Assembly: GCA_000333855.2 (NCBI GenBank)
Contig: CM007315.1
Span: 905,516-969,515, forward strand
DNA length: 64,000 nt
Source: Endotrypanum monterogeii
Taxonomy: Eukaryota; Euglenozoa; Kinetoplastea; Trypanosomatida; Trypanosomatidae
Direction: 5' to 3'
Each line of letters begins with the position of its first letter. Positions within the stretch are counted from its first letter, which is position 1. The notes beneath the pieces were generated by a model. It was not told where the DNA came from, did no database searches, and saw nothing but the letters and a program-made list of their open reading frames with translations. Shown in pieces: positions 52,262-61,421 of the stretch. The position numbers and the translations under genes were made by a program.

Positions 52262-52954
52262 CCATGTCGAGGTCAAAGTGGGTGTATAGCAAATGACACA
52301 AAATACGACAGCGAGTAGAGAAAAAAAAAATGTCCCTAATGCTTCGAAGAAAAACACAAAAAAGGGAAAGTTAGAAACTTGTTTTTTTTTCCCGCCAGAC
52401 ACACACACGCACACACACATACACATACATATAAATGTATATATCTATATGTGTGTGCGTGTGTGTATCTCTCTCAGAAATCATGGCGACTATAGATATT
52501 AAAAAAAAAAGAAGTGATAGTAAGAGTACGAAACCGAGACGTACGTGTTTGTCGAGGGACACGTTCACATTGCTACAGAGAGCATAGACTACACAAATAA
52601 TGTGTGAATCTGTGTTTGTTTGTGTGAAGTGTTTTGTTTTTTTGTTATTGTGAGGAGAGAAAGCAGCAAAAACGACAGTCATAGAAGTAATAATCAACAG
52701 CGAACACAATAAAAATGAAAAAAAAACCCTATTATTTCCCTCCCTTTCCTAAACACCCACGGGAATATAAGGGATAGGTTTCCCCGCTCTATTCCCCCCC
52801 TTGTGGGGTCCATTCCCCTTACAAGAACTTTCGTTGCTTCTGGGGGGAGCTGAAGAGACCCGTTAACAATTTTTTTTTTGTGTGTTATACCGAAAAAAAA
52901 AAACTATATATATATATATATATATATACTCCTTTCGTTCGCTGGCGATAGCCG

Positions 52955-55879
52955 TCAACGGCTGTTGTTGTCGCTGCTGTGATACATGTTTCCCGTATCC
53001 AAGGAAAACGATGTGGATAGTAGGGAATCCAGCGAATAGTCGACACCGTTGTGCCGCTGGAAAGCGGGCGGCAGCGTGGGGGTCGTGCGTGGCTCAGATA
53101 ACACCTGGTCTCCCCTCTCATTCCTTGTGAGGTGATAAGTCTTCGGAGAGGTAGCAGAAACTCTGGAGTTTGTTACCGAGTTTCTGCAGCAGCCTCTCTC
53201 TAATCGCTTCGACATTTGAGGACTTTTGACCGACGCCACAGACCATTTTTCATTCGCTGTCGTCACCGGAGATTTAAAAAAAAAGTTGGAAAAACTGAGG
53301 TTTGTCCCAGTTGGTGCCGCAGCCCCGGGGTCGCGGGACTTCGGTGCGCCTGAGATATTTGTCGCGCCGCTTTCTTTTTTCTCTGCCAACGTTTTTTCGA
53401 CGACTGTACTATCGATGGTGCCGTTGTCGCGTTGCGCCGGTGATGCGGAGTTCCTCTGGTGCCTTGGCGGAGGCACACCGAGGGAAGGGGGCGCTTGGCC
53501 CTCGGCAGTGCACGGCTGTGATTTTCTTTCATGGGTCCCATTTCCCATTGCCGCAACAATTTTTTTTTCACTCTCTACGGGAACATCAGAGAAGGAGAAA
53601 TCACCGTCGCCGCTGACGGAGTGTGTCACCATGTGCTTCTCCATATTGATGGCTGCCACAAGCGACGCCGTGGAGGCCCTCCGTGATGGGGGGTTGTGTT
53701 GGCTGCTCGATGGCCCTGGGCTAGAGGTGTGGGAGGCCGTCTTGTGCGGCTGAAGCGTGCTTGCATCCTCTTCTCGACCACCTCTCTTAAGGTTCGAAGT
53801 TGTACTTGTGTTGCGTGCGACAGCATCGTTCCCGAGTTCGTCCAGTGTGCTGGTTGTGTCACTGCCGCGTCGGTCACAGGTCTCTGCCTTGCCTGCCTGC
53901 AGACCAACACTGGCGCGGGGCATCACACAACAAAGTTTCTGTGACGAGAAAGAAAACTCGTTTTCCTTCCACAACGCCCGGCGGTGTTCATCCCCTGCGG
54001 GGGAGTCGTGCACGGTGTTGTCGACTCCGTGATGCGGCCGCACCCTGCCTAGCGACAGCTGCGATAGCGATGCGGATGGAGGCGCGAGAGTGGTGGTCCA
54101 TACCGGCAGACGAACCTTGCTGGAGGCGTTATCGCTCTCCTCTTCAAGCAGTCCGAGGTTGCTGGCTGAGACATCGCGTACATCATGCGAATTTCTGTCG
54201 GCGGCTTCCTGAGCGATGCCGGAGCTTCGAGACAAGTGGATGGGTTGCACACATTTCATTGGCTGCCTACCGACCGGAGGTGGAGATGCCGACGGCTCGC
54301 ACAGCACAGAGAAACTTATGCTCGACTGGGTGTTTTCCAAAATCGCAGACAAGCTGCTCGTACCCAAGTATTTCTCGCCCTCACCGGTGTCGTCACAGGT
54401 AGTTTTGTCTGCATATAGGAGACCATCTAGCGATAGAGACGCCAGTGGAGAGGCCAGAACATCGTCATTTTCGGCCTCTGTAGGATTATCAGCCGCCAGA
54501 GGTACTGAAAAACTCATTGAGAAGACCGGAAATGAGGCTTTGCTGATCTGGTGCTTCGGCACATGTGTACGCCTGGCGGACGAGAGGCCGATCAGACTTG
54601 CCAGGTCCGCACCGTTGAAAGAAACGGATGCTCTGCTGCTGTCCAGTATTCCCGATGTGTTCCCAACGGCATGGCGCCTGTCGTGCTTCCCGTTGCTGAT
54701 CGGTAGGGGAGGCGACGCTGCCTTCCTCAAAGGGTTTGCATCTCCCGCTTTCACTTTCACTTTCTTCTCGCACTTACCAGCCTCCGGTTGCTGCTCTAGG
54801 TGGCGGTCAACATTCAGGAGACTGGAGTCTGCGTGGTCCGTCTGACTCTGCACGCTCACGCTACTAGGGGGACTTGGGTGCATGGAGCCTCGATCATCGC
54901 ATGAGTGGCAGTCCTTCACACCCGAGGACAGACTCACATAGTTGGATGTGCGTGCAGCCCACCGAGAATCAACGGCTGATAGGGTTTTTGGTCGAGATGG
55001 CGAGGCAGATGGGCCCTGTGAGTCTTGCACATAACTTGGGCTACTACTAACACCGCTTCTGACGGCGCCGTCTTGGAACGGGGGGACGACGGAGGATACC
55101 GCTTGACTGGTATCCATACCATGTGTGCGGCCGCTGTGCTTGTAGTTTTCACTTCGTTTCATTCCCTCTGGAGTGGAACGGGTCACTGTGTGCTGAGCGT
55201 GGGCAGGAATTTCTTGGGTCGTTGCCCGGGGCACTTGATGGAGGGGAGGCGGGACGCTTCCGTTATGGTCAGTACTGTCAGCCATGCGTGCGGTCTGGTT
55301 ATTCCTTGAAGCATTGGCTGCTGCAGCGGTGTTCGGCGTAGGAGGGTGCAAATGGGTGTAGATGCCATGGCTGCTGTTCATCATCTGCCCTGAGAAGGCG
55401 TTGAGGGATGAGGTGCGATCAACACGCGGTGTGTCTTCGAGATGATTCGGTGGTCCATGTAGCGATGGATGCGCTTGCAGCTGCTGCGCAGTGAAAGAGG
55501 TAATACCTGGCATGACCCTGGAGGAGACTCTTCGTGAAAACATGGGGTCTTGGGTGACGCTCCGGGGAATATGTTGCATCGATATTTCGTTCATTGCATC
55601 AACGCTGCCGCTTCCATGAATGTGGGGGGCCATTGCACCCACGTCGTGAGACAATCCGGTTTCGCGTTGCACCTCATACGTCTGGCCGCTGATCTCTGGC
55701 GAGGGGAGGCGCGGCTTTGCCTTGAAGCTTTCAAAGGTGGTGTGGTCTTTCAGATGGGCGATTCCGTTTGCACACACCTGCGCCGCTTCCAGTTCCTCCC
55801 CGGGGACAATGATGATAATTGAGGAACGCCGACGCTGCGCATGAGAGGCAGTGCCGGTGCTGGTGAGGTGTCCCACCAT
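52955..55879 (-). CDS. Large hypothetical Ser-rich protein
   Basis: A 974-residue protein starting at the ATG 55879 (MVGHLTSTGTASHAQRRRSSIIIIVPGEE), the largest of the window. I do not recognise it. Most of the chain is Ser, Thr, Pro, His and Asn-rich and probably disordered. Short repeated beta-like or hydrophobic motifs recur: FSMSFSVPL, SSISFSVLCEPS, NEFSFSSQKLC, DGDFSFSDV, TNLSFSNFFFKSP, YSLDSLLSTSFSLDT. These FS/SFS-containing patches at irregular intervals look like linear docking motifs. An AG at 55903-55902, preceded by a C-rich stretch on the coding strand, would leave a 5' leader of about 22 bases. Function unknown. Confidence 0.75.
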   Translation of the reverse strand: MVGHLTSTGTASHAQRRRSSIIIIVPGEELEAAQVCANGIAHLKDHTTFESFKAKPRLPSPEISGQTYEVQRETGLSHDVGAMAPHIHGSGSVDAMNEISMQHIPRSVTQDPMFSRRVSSRVMPGITSFTAQQLQAHPSLHGPPNHLEDTPRVDRTSSLNAFSGQMMNSSHGIYTHLHPPTPNTAAAANASRNNQTARMADSTDHNGSVPPPLHQVPRATTQEIPAHAQHTVTRSTPEGMKRSENYKHSGRTHGMDTSQAVSSVVPPFQDGAVRSGVSSSPSYVQDSQGPSASPSRPKTLSAVDSRWAARTSNYVSLSSGVKDCHSCDDRGSMHPSPPSSVSVQSQTDHADSSLLNVDRHLEQQPEAGKCEKKVKVKAGDANPLRKAASPPLPISNGKHDRRHAVGNTSGILDSSRASVSFNGADLASLIGLSSARRTHVPKHQISKASFPVFSMSFSVPLAADNPTEAENDDVLASPLASLSLDGLLYADKTTCDDTGEGEKYLGTSSLSAILENTQSSISFSVLCEPSASPPPVGRQPMKCVQPIHLSRSSGIAQEAADRNSHDVRDVSASNLGLLEEESDNASSKVRLPVWTTTLAPPSASLSQLSLGRVRPHHGVDNTVHDSPAGDEHRRALWKENEFSFSSQKLCCVMPRASVGLQAGKAETCDRRGSDTTSTLDELGNDAVARNTSTTSNLKRGGREEDASTLQPHKTASHTSSPGPSSSQHNPPSRRASTASLVAAINMEKHMVTHSVSGDGDFSFSDVPVESEKKIVAAMGNGTHERKSQPCTAEGQAPPSLGVPPPRHQRNSASPAQRDNGTIDSTVVEKTLAEKKESGATNISGAPKSRDPGAAAPTGTNLSFSNFFFKSPVTTANEKWSVASVKSPQMSKRLERGCCRNSVTNSRVSATSPKTYHLTRNERGDQVLSEPRTTPTLPPAFQRHNGVDYSLDSLLSTSFSLDTGNMYHSSDNNSR

Positions 55880-57495
55880 TGTTGAGCAAATGTTAACGTA
55901 CCTGTTTTGTTATGGGGATGTGGGGTGGGATATATACATACATATATATATATATATACACAGAGAAGGATACGTCTGGACACTCTCCCGAGCGCAATCG
56001 CCTACTGTGCAACTGTGGGCACAGCGTATGTGTGTAGGGGATGGGAGGGGGCAAAGGGGAAGAGCTACACACACTATATATATATATATTATAGGCAATT
56101 ATACTGTGCGTTACCCTCTATGTATGTGTTTGAGCGTGTGGGGAAGTGTGCCTCCTATGGTGACCACTCTGTAAGGGGTTTGAATATAGTAGAGACACAC
56201 ACACACACACACAAATGTAGGTAAAGCTTGATATTACGAGGTAAAGGCCCATGCAAACACACAAAAGTAATGGGGCTGCTTTGGGGAATGAGAAACGTGT
56301 TGTTGGGGAGTGGAGTGGGGTGGGGGGTTAAAAAAAAAAAAAAACTATCAGGTAGAATCTTAGCGATGTGTGACCACAACTGGATTCAAGAAGAGCTCGG
56401 GAGGGGGTGAGTGAGGGAGGCAAACGAAGGGGGCACGCAGACACGCACGCACATCTACACGCGTGCAGGGTTCACTGCCACAGGCTCCGCTTTTTTCTTC
56501 CCTTCACTTTTTTGACTCACACCCCTCCACACACACAGAAAGAGTGATGATGAGGCAAGGGAGGGTGTGATACAGAGACGATCGAAATGCAGAAAGCGGC
56601 AGACAGCTAAAAAAAAAAAAAGAATGGGTTATGAGGAAGTGTATAAGGGTATTCATACAGATGTCGATGTAGTGGAACGACGGCAACTATGAGGGACGGA
56701 AACAAAGAGAGAGAAATAAAGAAATCTCCCTCTCTACAAGCACACTCGCAGCGGAGAGACAGCACAAAAGCAGATATGGCGAGTGACGCAGAGATCTGAG
56801 AAAATCAAATGCACACAAAAACAAATTTTCTCAAAATAAAAAAAAATAACACGCAGAACCAGTACAAAAAGAGAAACACTTGAAAAAATAAACGAGCGGA
56901 GAATGAGAAAAAAGGAAAAATAATGCTGCCGCGATCCGGCACGCAAAAATAAATATGAAGTGAGGATTTTGAAGGCACGAAAAAATCACCGAAACACAGG
57001 CTGTGAGTGCGGGGCGGGAGGGAGGGGGGGGGCGTCGGTCGATGTTCGAGCTGTTTGTGGAGGTGCGGCAGTCACACACACACAAAAAAGAAGCTACAAT
57101 GCCAAATGAGAAGGATACAATTCGGTCAAAGAAGAGAAAGAAAAAAGAAGTAGAAGAAAAATAAACAAAAAAATAAATCAGCGCGATGTGTGGCGGGAGT
57201 GGGAGAGAGGGAGAGGAGCAGCACGTCCTGCTACTTTTTGCAGCAGTACATGTAGAGAGACCGTGCCGTGAAATACACAAACACGCCCAGAGCAGCATGC
57301 AATTCTGCAAGCGGTTCTCTCCCTCTTTTTTTTTTTGTTTGTCTGAGGTGCAGGTGGAGGTCCCCTTCTACCCTATGTGAGCTGAAGGTGTGGCGAGTGC
57401 AATAGGGATTCCGGCGGTTGAGTGGGCTACAAACACACTAAAAATGAAAGTGGTGATGCAAAATAAAAAAAAAACTCATAAATATAAATAAATAA

Positions 57496-57526
<31 letters not shown>

Positions 57527-58611
57527 AAGAAATTTATATTGAAATATATATTGAAATTTTTTTTTTTGACGGACAGCTTCAGCTGATCATGAGAGTGGGA
57601 GAGCTGAAATATCTCACCGAGGCCTGTTCACCAGGAAAACCAGTGTGTGTCGGTGGTGAGGAGTGCTCCTGGTCTAATGCTCAAGGGAAAGAGACGATCG
57701 TGTGCGAGGGGCGTGGTGACAGTACACCAACCCACACACACAACGCGCGGGCCTACTTGTACACTGTTGTTATGTTGAGAGTAACGTGTGGAAGAATTCC
57801 GCATGTGACAGAAATTTTATCAGACGAGGTGTGATGAGAAGAGGGGAGGGTGGGTGGGAGGGATATGCAGGAGAAACAGTGCCGACATTGCACGAGGTCG
57901 GGAATGTCATTAGGCGCGTAGCGGACGCGGGTGCAAAGGGAGACAAAGAGAGGATCGAAGTGTACAGTGAGCAGCGCCACCTTCCTTGACACCCCTCCGA
58001 CTCTCGGAAAAGAGAAGAAAAAAAACTCTTTCCCTCCCACGTCTACACGGGCTCAAGCCGACGGGGCGAGCTGAGATATGTTTTTGTCTCCCCCCCCCCT
58101 CGCGTATGTGGCTGCACTGCTCGAGAGGAAAAGAAAAGGGCGCGTTGGATATTTTTGGAAATGTCGATAAAACCTCGAATAGCCTACACAAGTCAAGGAG
58201 ACGTGTATATGTGTTGTGGGCCGAGGGTGGGCTAACCCACACAGCAAAATAATAATAATAATAATAATAAGCATAACAATCACAACAATGCGGATTTTCA
58301 AGGGCACCCCACCAGGGTATCTGTGAGAGTGACCATCCCGTCAATCAACGAGCTGAAGGGTTTGTGTGGTCATTCAACAGTATCCGAGACCATCGAATTC
58401 CGCATTGTGATGCTGCTCACTATGATACACACACACCTAGCGTGTGTCTGGGTATCATAATGTGCATTTTGTTGACTATTTTTTCCTCTAAGCGCAAGGG
58501 AAGAGGGGGACGAGAGGGGGGGGAGGAATGGAGAAATACACGGACTGTAACCCCAACGTTGCGGGATGTCGCCGTAGAGGTGAGTGGATGCACAAGGCGG
58601 AGGCCGTGACT
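55880..58611. other. Intergenic spacer
   Basis: No gene is supported. Contents are TA tracts (55938-55960 and 56074-56092), a CA tract (56194-56212), A runs (56331-56344 and 56609-56621), a CACACA tract (57074-57085), an AAAT/TA block (57478-57530), T runs (57557-57568), a C run (58090-58099) and an AAT repeat (58247-58269). The part from 57590 to 58060 is less repetitive but has only short frames. Confidence 0.55.
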
Positions 58612-59466
58612 TTAAAAGTCTGCATCGTCGGGGTTAGGGCCGTAGCGCGAGTTCGTGTTCAGTGCGTCGATCTTCTCCGTGTCCTCCGCGCTGAGCTCAA
58701 AGTCGAATATGTTTGCATTTTCTTCAATGCGCTCCTTCCGTATGGACTTGGGGATCGTGATAAGGTTGTGCTGGATGTTCCACCGCAGGATCACTTGCGC
58801 TGCTGTCTTGTTGTACTTCTGGCCAATCGCCACCAGAGTGGGGTGATCAAGAAGTTTTCCCTGCCCAAGCGGTGACCAGGCTTCCACGACGATTTTTTTG
58901 GCCTCGCAGAACTGTCGCAGCTCCACCTGCGTATTGAGAGGGTGAAGCTCGACCTGGTTCACCGTCGGCACAACAGTGCACATCGCAAACACGTCCTCCA
59001 GATGATGGATGTTGAAGTTGGACACACCGATGGCCCGCACCTTTTTTTCTTCGTAGAGTTTCTCGAAGGCGCGCCACGTGTCCAGGTACCGTTTGCCCTC
59101 CTTCTCCACGATTTCCCGACCACGCGGCCAATGGATGAGATAAAGATCGATGTAGCTCACACCAAGCTTTTTGCAGCTCTCGTCGAAGGCCGCCAGAGTG
59201 GTTTCGTAGCCCTGGTCCGTATTCCATAGCTTCGTTGTGAGGAAGACATCTTCACGAGGCACCCCGGAGGCACGCAGACCCGCTCCAACGCTCTCCTCGT
59301 TCCGGTATATCGCAGCAGTATCGATGTGGCGGTAGCCCGCCTGCAATGCCCACTTGACCGCGTTTTCGGTTGCCTCGCCGGCGGGGGACTGCCACACGCC
59401 GAGCCCGAACTGCGGCATTTTCACACCATTGTTCAGTGTCACCAACGTCTTACCGACACCAGCCAT
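58612..59466 (-). CDS. PGFS: Aldo-keto reductase, prostaglandin F2-alpha synthase type
   Basis: A complete 284-residue NADPH-dependent aldo-keto reductase, normal in length for the family. The catalytic tetrad is visible: Asp49 (in [10 protein letters not shown]), Tyr54, Lys79 (in FLTTKLWN) and His112 (in YLIHWP). Family signatures include [10 protein letters not shown] (147-156), the NQVELHPLN strand (170-178), the AWSPLGQG loop (196-203) and the cofactor-binding [13 protein letters not shown] (238-250). In trypanosomatids this AKR5-type enzyme reduces prostaglandin H2 to PGF2-alpha and also acts on small aldehydes and ketones such as methylglyoxal. It is a soluble cytosolic protein. The C-terminus ([11 protein letters not shown]) matches that group. 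It is the best conserved gene in the window, with high GC at third codon positions. The ATG at 59466 is the only reasonable start. Its neighbours are unrelated unknown proteins. Confidence 0.95.
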   Translation of the reverse strand: MAGVGKTLVTLNNGVKMPQFGLGVWQSPAGEATENAVKWALQAGYRHIDTAAIYRNEESVGAGLRASGVPREDVFLTTKLWNTDQGYETTLAAFDESCKKLGVSYIDLYLIHWPRGREIVEKEGKRYLDTWRAFEKLYEEKKVRAIGVSNFNIHHLEDVFAMCTVVPTVNQVELHPLNTQVELRQFCEAKKIVVEAWSPLGQGKLLDHPTLVAIGQKYNKTAAQVILRWNIQHNLITIPKSIRKERIEENANIFDFELSAEDTEKIDALNTNSRYGPNPDDADF

Positions 59467-61372
59467 TTTTTATTATTATTATCGGAAATGTTTTTTTTTT
59501 GAGAGAGGGACGGAGCGAGATGAGAGGGAAAAAAAGAGTGGAGGTTCGAAGGAGAACAAAAAAAAGCAAAATATCTATATATATCAGTACCTAACACAAT
59601 AAATAACAGAAGCGACAATCGGAGGTCGTGAGGTGATATGCTAGCTGAGTGGCGAATCAAAAACAGATTGTACAAAGGGTGCAGATACATATATGTGTCG
59701 TAGAGGGAGTCGCGGAGGATGAGGAAGGAAGAGTGGAGGGGAGAGGGAAGGGGATTGTTTGATGTCCAAGTGAAACAGCGGGTTCACAACCGCCGGATAA
59801 AAATTGATCGAGCGCTCAGTACGTCGTGTTCCCGGTGTCCCTCATTCGTGACAAAAGTCCGAAGAGGGAAAACCGAAAAAAAAAAAAGAATGAGCTGTGT
59901 GTTTAGAGGAATGGATTATTTTCGCTCCTTCACACCGAGATTGCCTTGGAAAGACATCTGTCCGCAAGGAGTCTCCGAAATACACCCGATTTCACCCATT
60001 ATGCATATATGCACACACACCAAGTGCAGGCACAAATATATATATATATCTATATATAATATATATATATAGATATATATGAGACTGTGTGTGTGCTAGC
60101 CTATCGAGCACATTCCTTCTGAACCAGAGATCTGGAAAAAAAAAATTATCCTCATCACACGATTCACGGTCGCAGTGCCGGCGCACACCTGCCCCCCGTC
60201 GCCTTTATTCTGTTTCAGTGGCTGGTGTCTGTTGGCTCTGTCAGGGAGTGAGGGTCTCGTTGTTGACGCCGCAGCGGATGCGATAGGCATCGAGAGAGAG
60301 AAACATCTCAAAGCAGACAGAGATAAAAAAGGGAAGAAGGAGGGGTATTTATTCTTTCCAACAAGCTCAATGGGTGAGAAGAGATGGGATGAGCTCCGCA
60401 GTTGAGAAATGGAGAAAGAGGATGGGGGAATCGAGAATTTACTGTACAAAAATAAAAAATAAAAAAACTGCACCACAGGAAAAATCGCCGTACGTCACGA
60501 CACTCCTGCTCTTACATTATTATTGTTATAAAGTCGGATCAGTCAAGAGGGTGCATTTCCAAAAGCGAATCGATGATGATTAAAAAAAAAGAAAAAAAAC
60601 ACAAAAGCATGTGAGCAGCAGTTAAATTGTCTTTTTTTTCTTTTGGAGAGAAGCAGAGAAGGATACAAAGGATTCTTTTTTTTTTTTGGGAGGGAGAAGT
60701 TCTTCGAATAACAACAAAAACACATCTATTCTTTTTTATAGTTCCGTTGTAGAAGCAGAGGGTACGCGAGAGGAGAGAAAAGAGGGAGGGAGGGAGGGAG
60801 GAAGGGGGGGGGGCAGAAAGGAGTACTGATGTGCACGACAACCCCCCTCTCTGAGGAGAGAGGGTAGCAGAGGCACACACAATAAATGTAAATAAATAAA
60901 TACACATACGATAAAAAAAAACAGAAAAGAAGAGGAGACATCCGAGGGACTCCTCCCTCCTCTGTTGAGTTGCAACAGAACAAACCACGTACTTTTGTCT
61001 ACATAATTTCTATAGAAGCTTCGTTCTTCGGTGTCTTCTTCTTGAAAGTTGTTTTCCCATACACATCTGCAACGCATCTCCCTTTCCTTCGTTCTTCACC
61101 CCCCCCCCCCCACCACACACATATACACCGCAGGTCCAGGTTCTGTGCATGAGGTCTGAGGTCCCGCCCGCTTTGGGGAATTGTGCAGGTGGGGAGGGAG
61201 AAGAGGGAGACAGGAGGGTTTCTTGAAAACAAATCGCATGCACTGCACGGATGAAAAAAAAAGGGGGGAGGGAGGGAGGGAGGCATCAGCAGCTGAGTAT
61301 CTCAACTTCACAGCCTTTTCACTGCGGTTCTTCTTGTGTGCAATCAACATGTTTGCATTGAGAGGAAATACA

Positions 61373-61405
<33 letters not shown>

Positions 61406-61421
61406 CCGTAGCATGAGCGTG
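59467..61421. other. Intergenic spacer with dispersed repeat
   Basis: No gene is supported. It has an ATT patch (59470-59480), a purine block next to the reductase start (59501-59545), TA tracts around 60036-60080 that belong to the repeat listed separately, a non-repetitive stretch (60360-60560), T/A runs (60585-60690), a purine block (60780-60815), a C run (61100-61112) and a CA tract (61373-61402). Confidence 0.55.
60030..60352. repeat. Dispersed repeat family 2, copy 2
   Basis: The near-identical counterpart of 51923-52261, same orientation, about 8 kb away. It differs mainly in the length of the leading TA tract and of the A-rich end. It lies about 1.1 kb downstream of the stop at 61422 and about 0.6 kb upstream of the reductase start, so it is probably in the 3' UTR of the upstream gene. 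Confidence 0.8.

Larger units (their letters stand above)
48647..52954. other. Long gene-free spacer (4.3 kb) with two dispersed repeats
   Basis: Apart from the acceptor, the 90-codon frame and the repeats listed separately, no gene is supported. It has TG/CA tracts (48717-48737, 49620-49636), TA tracts (49648-49666 and 52905-52928), a non-repetitive block (48880-49480) with only a plus-strand frame that I take as chance, purine blocks (51130-51148 and 51302-51320), A/T runs and a CA/TA block (52398-52470). Confidence 0.55.
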
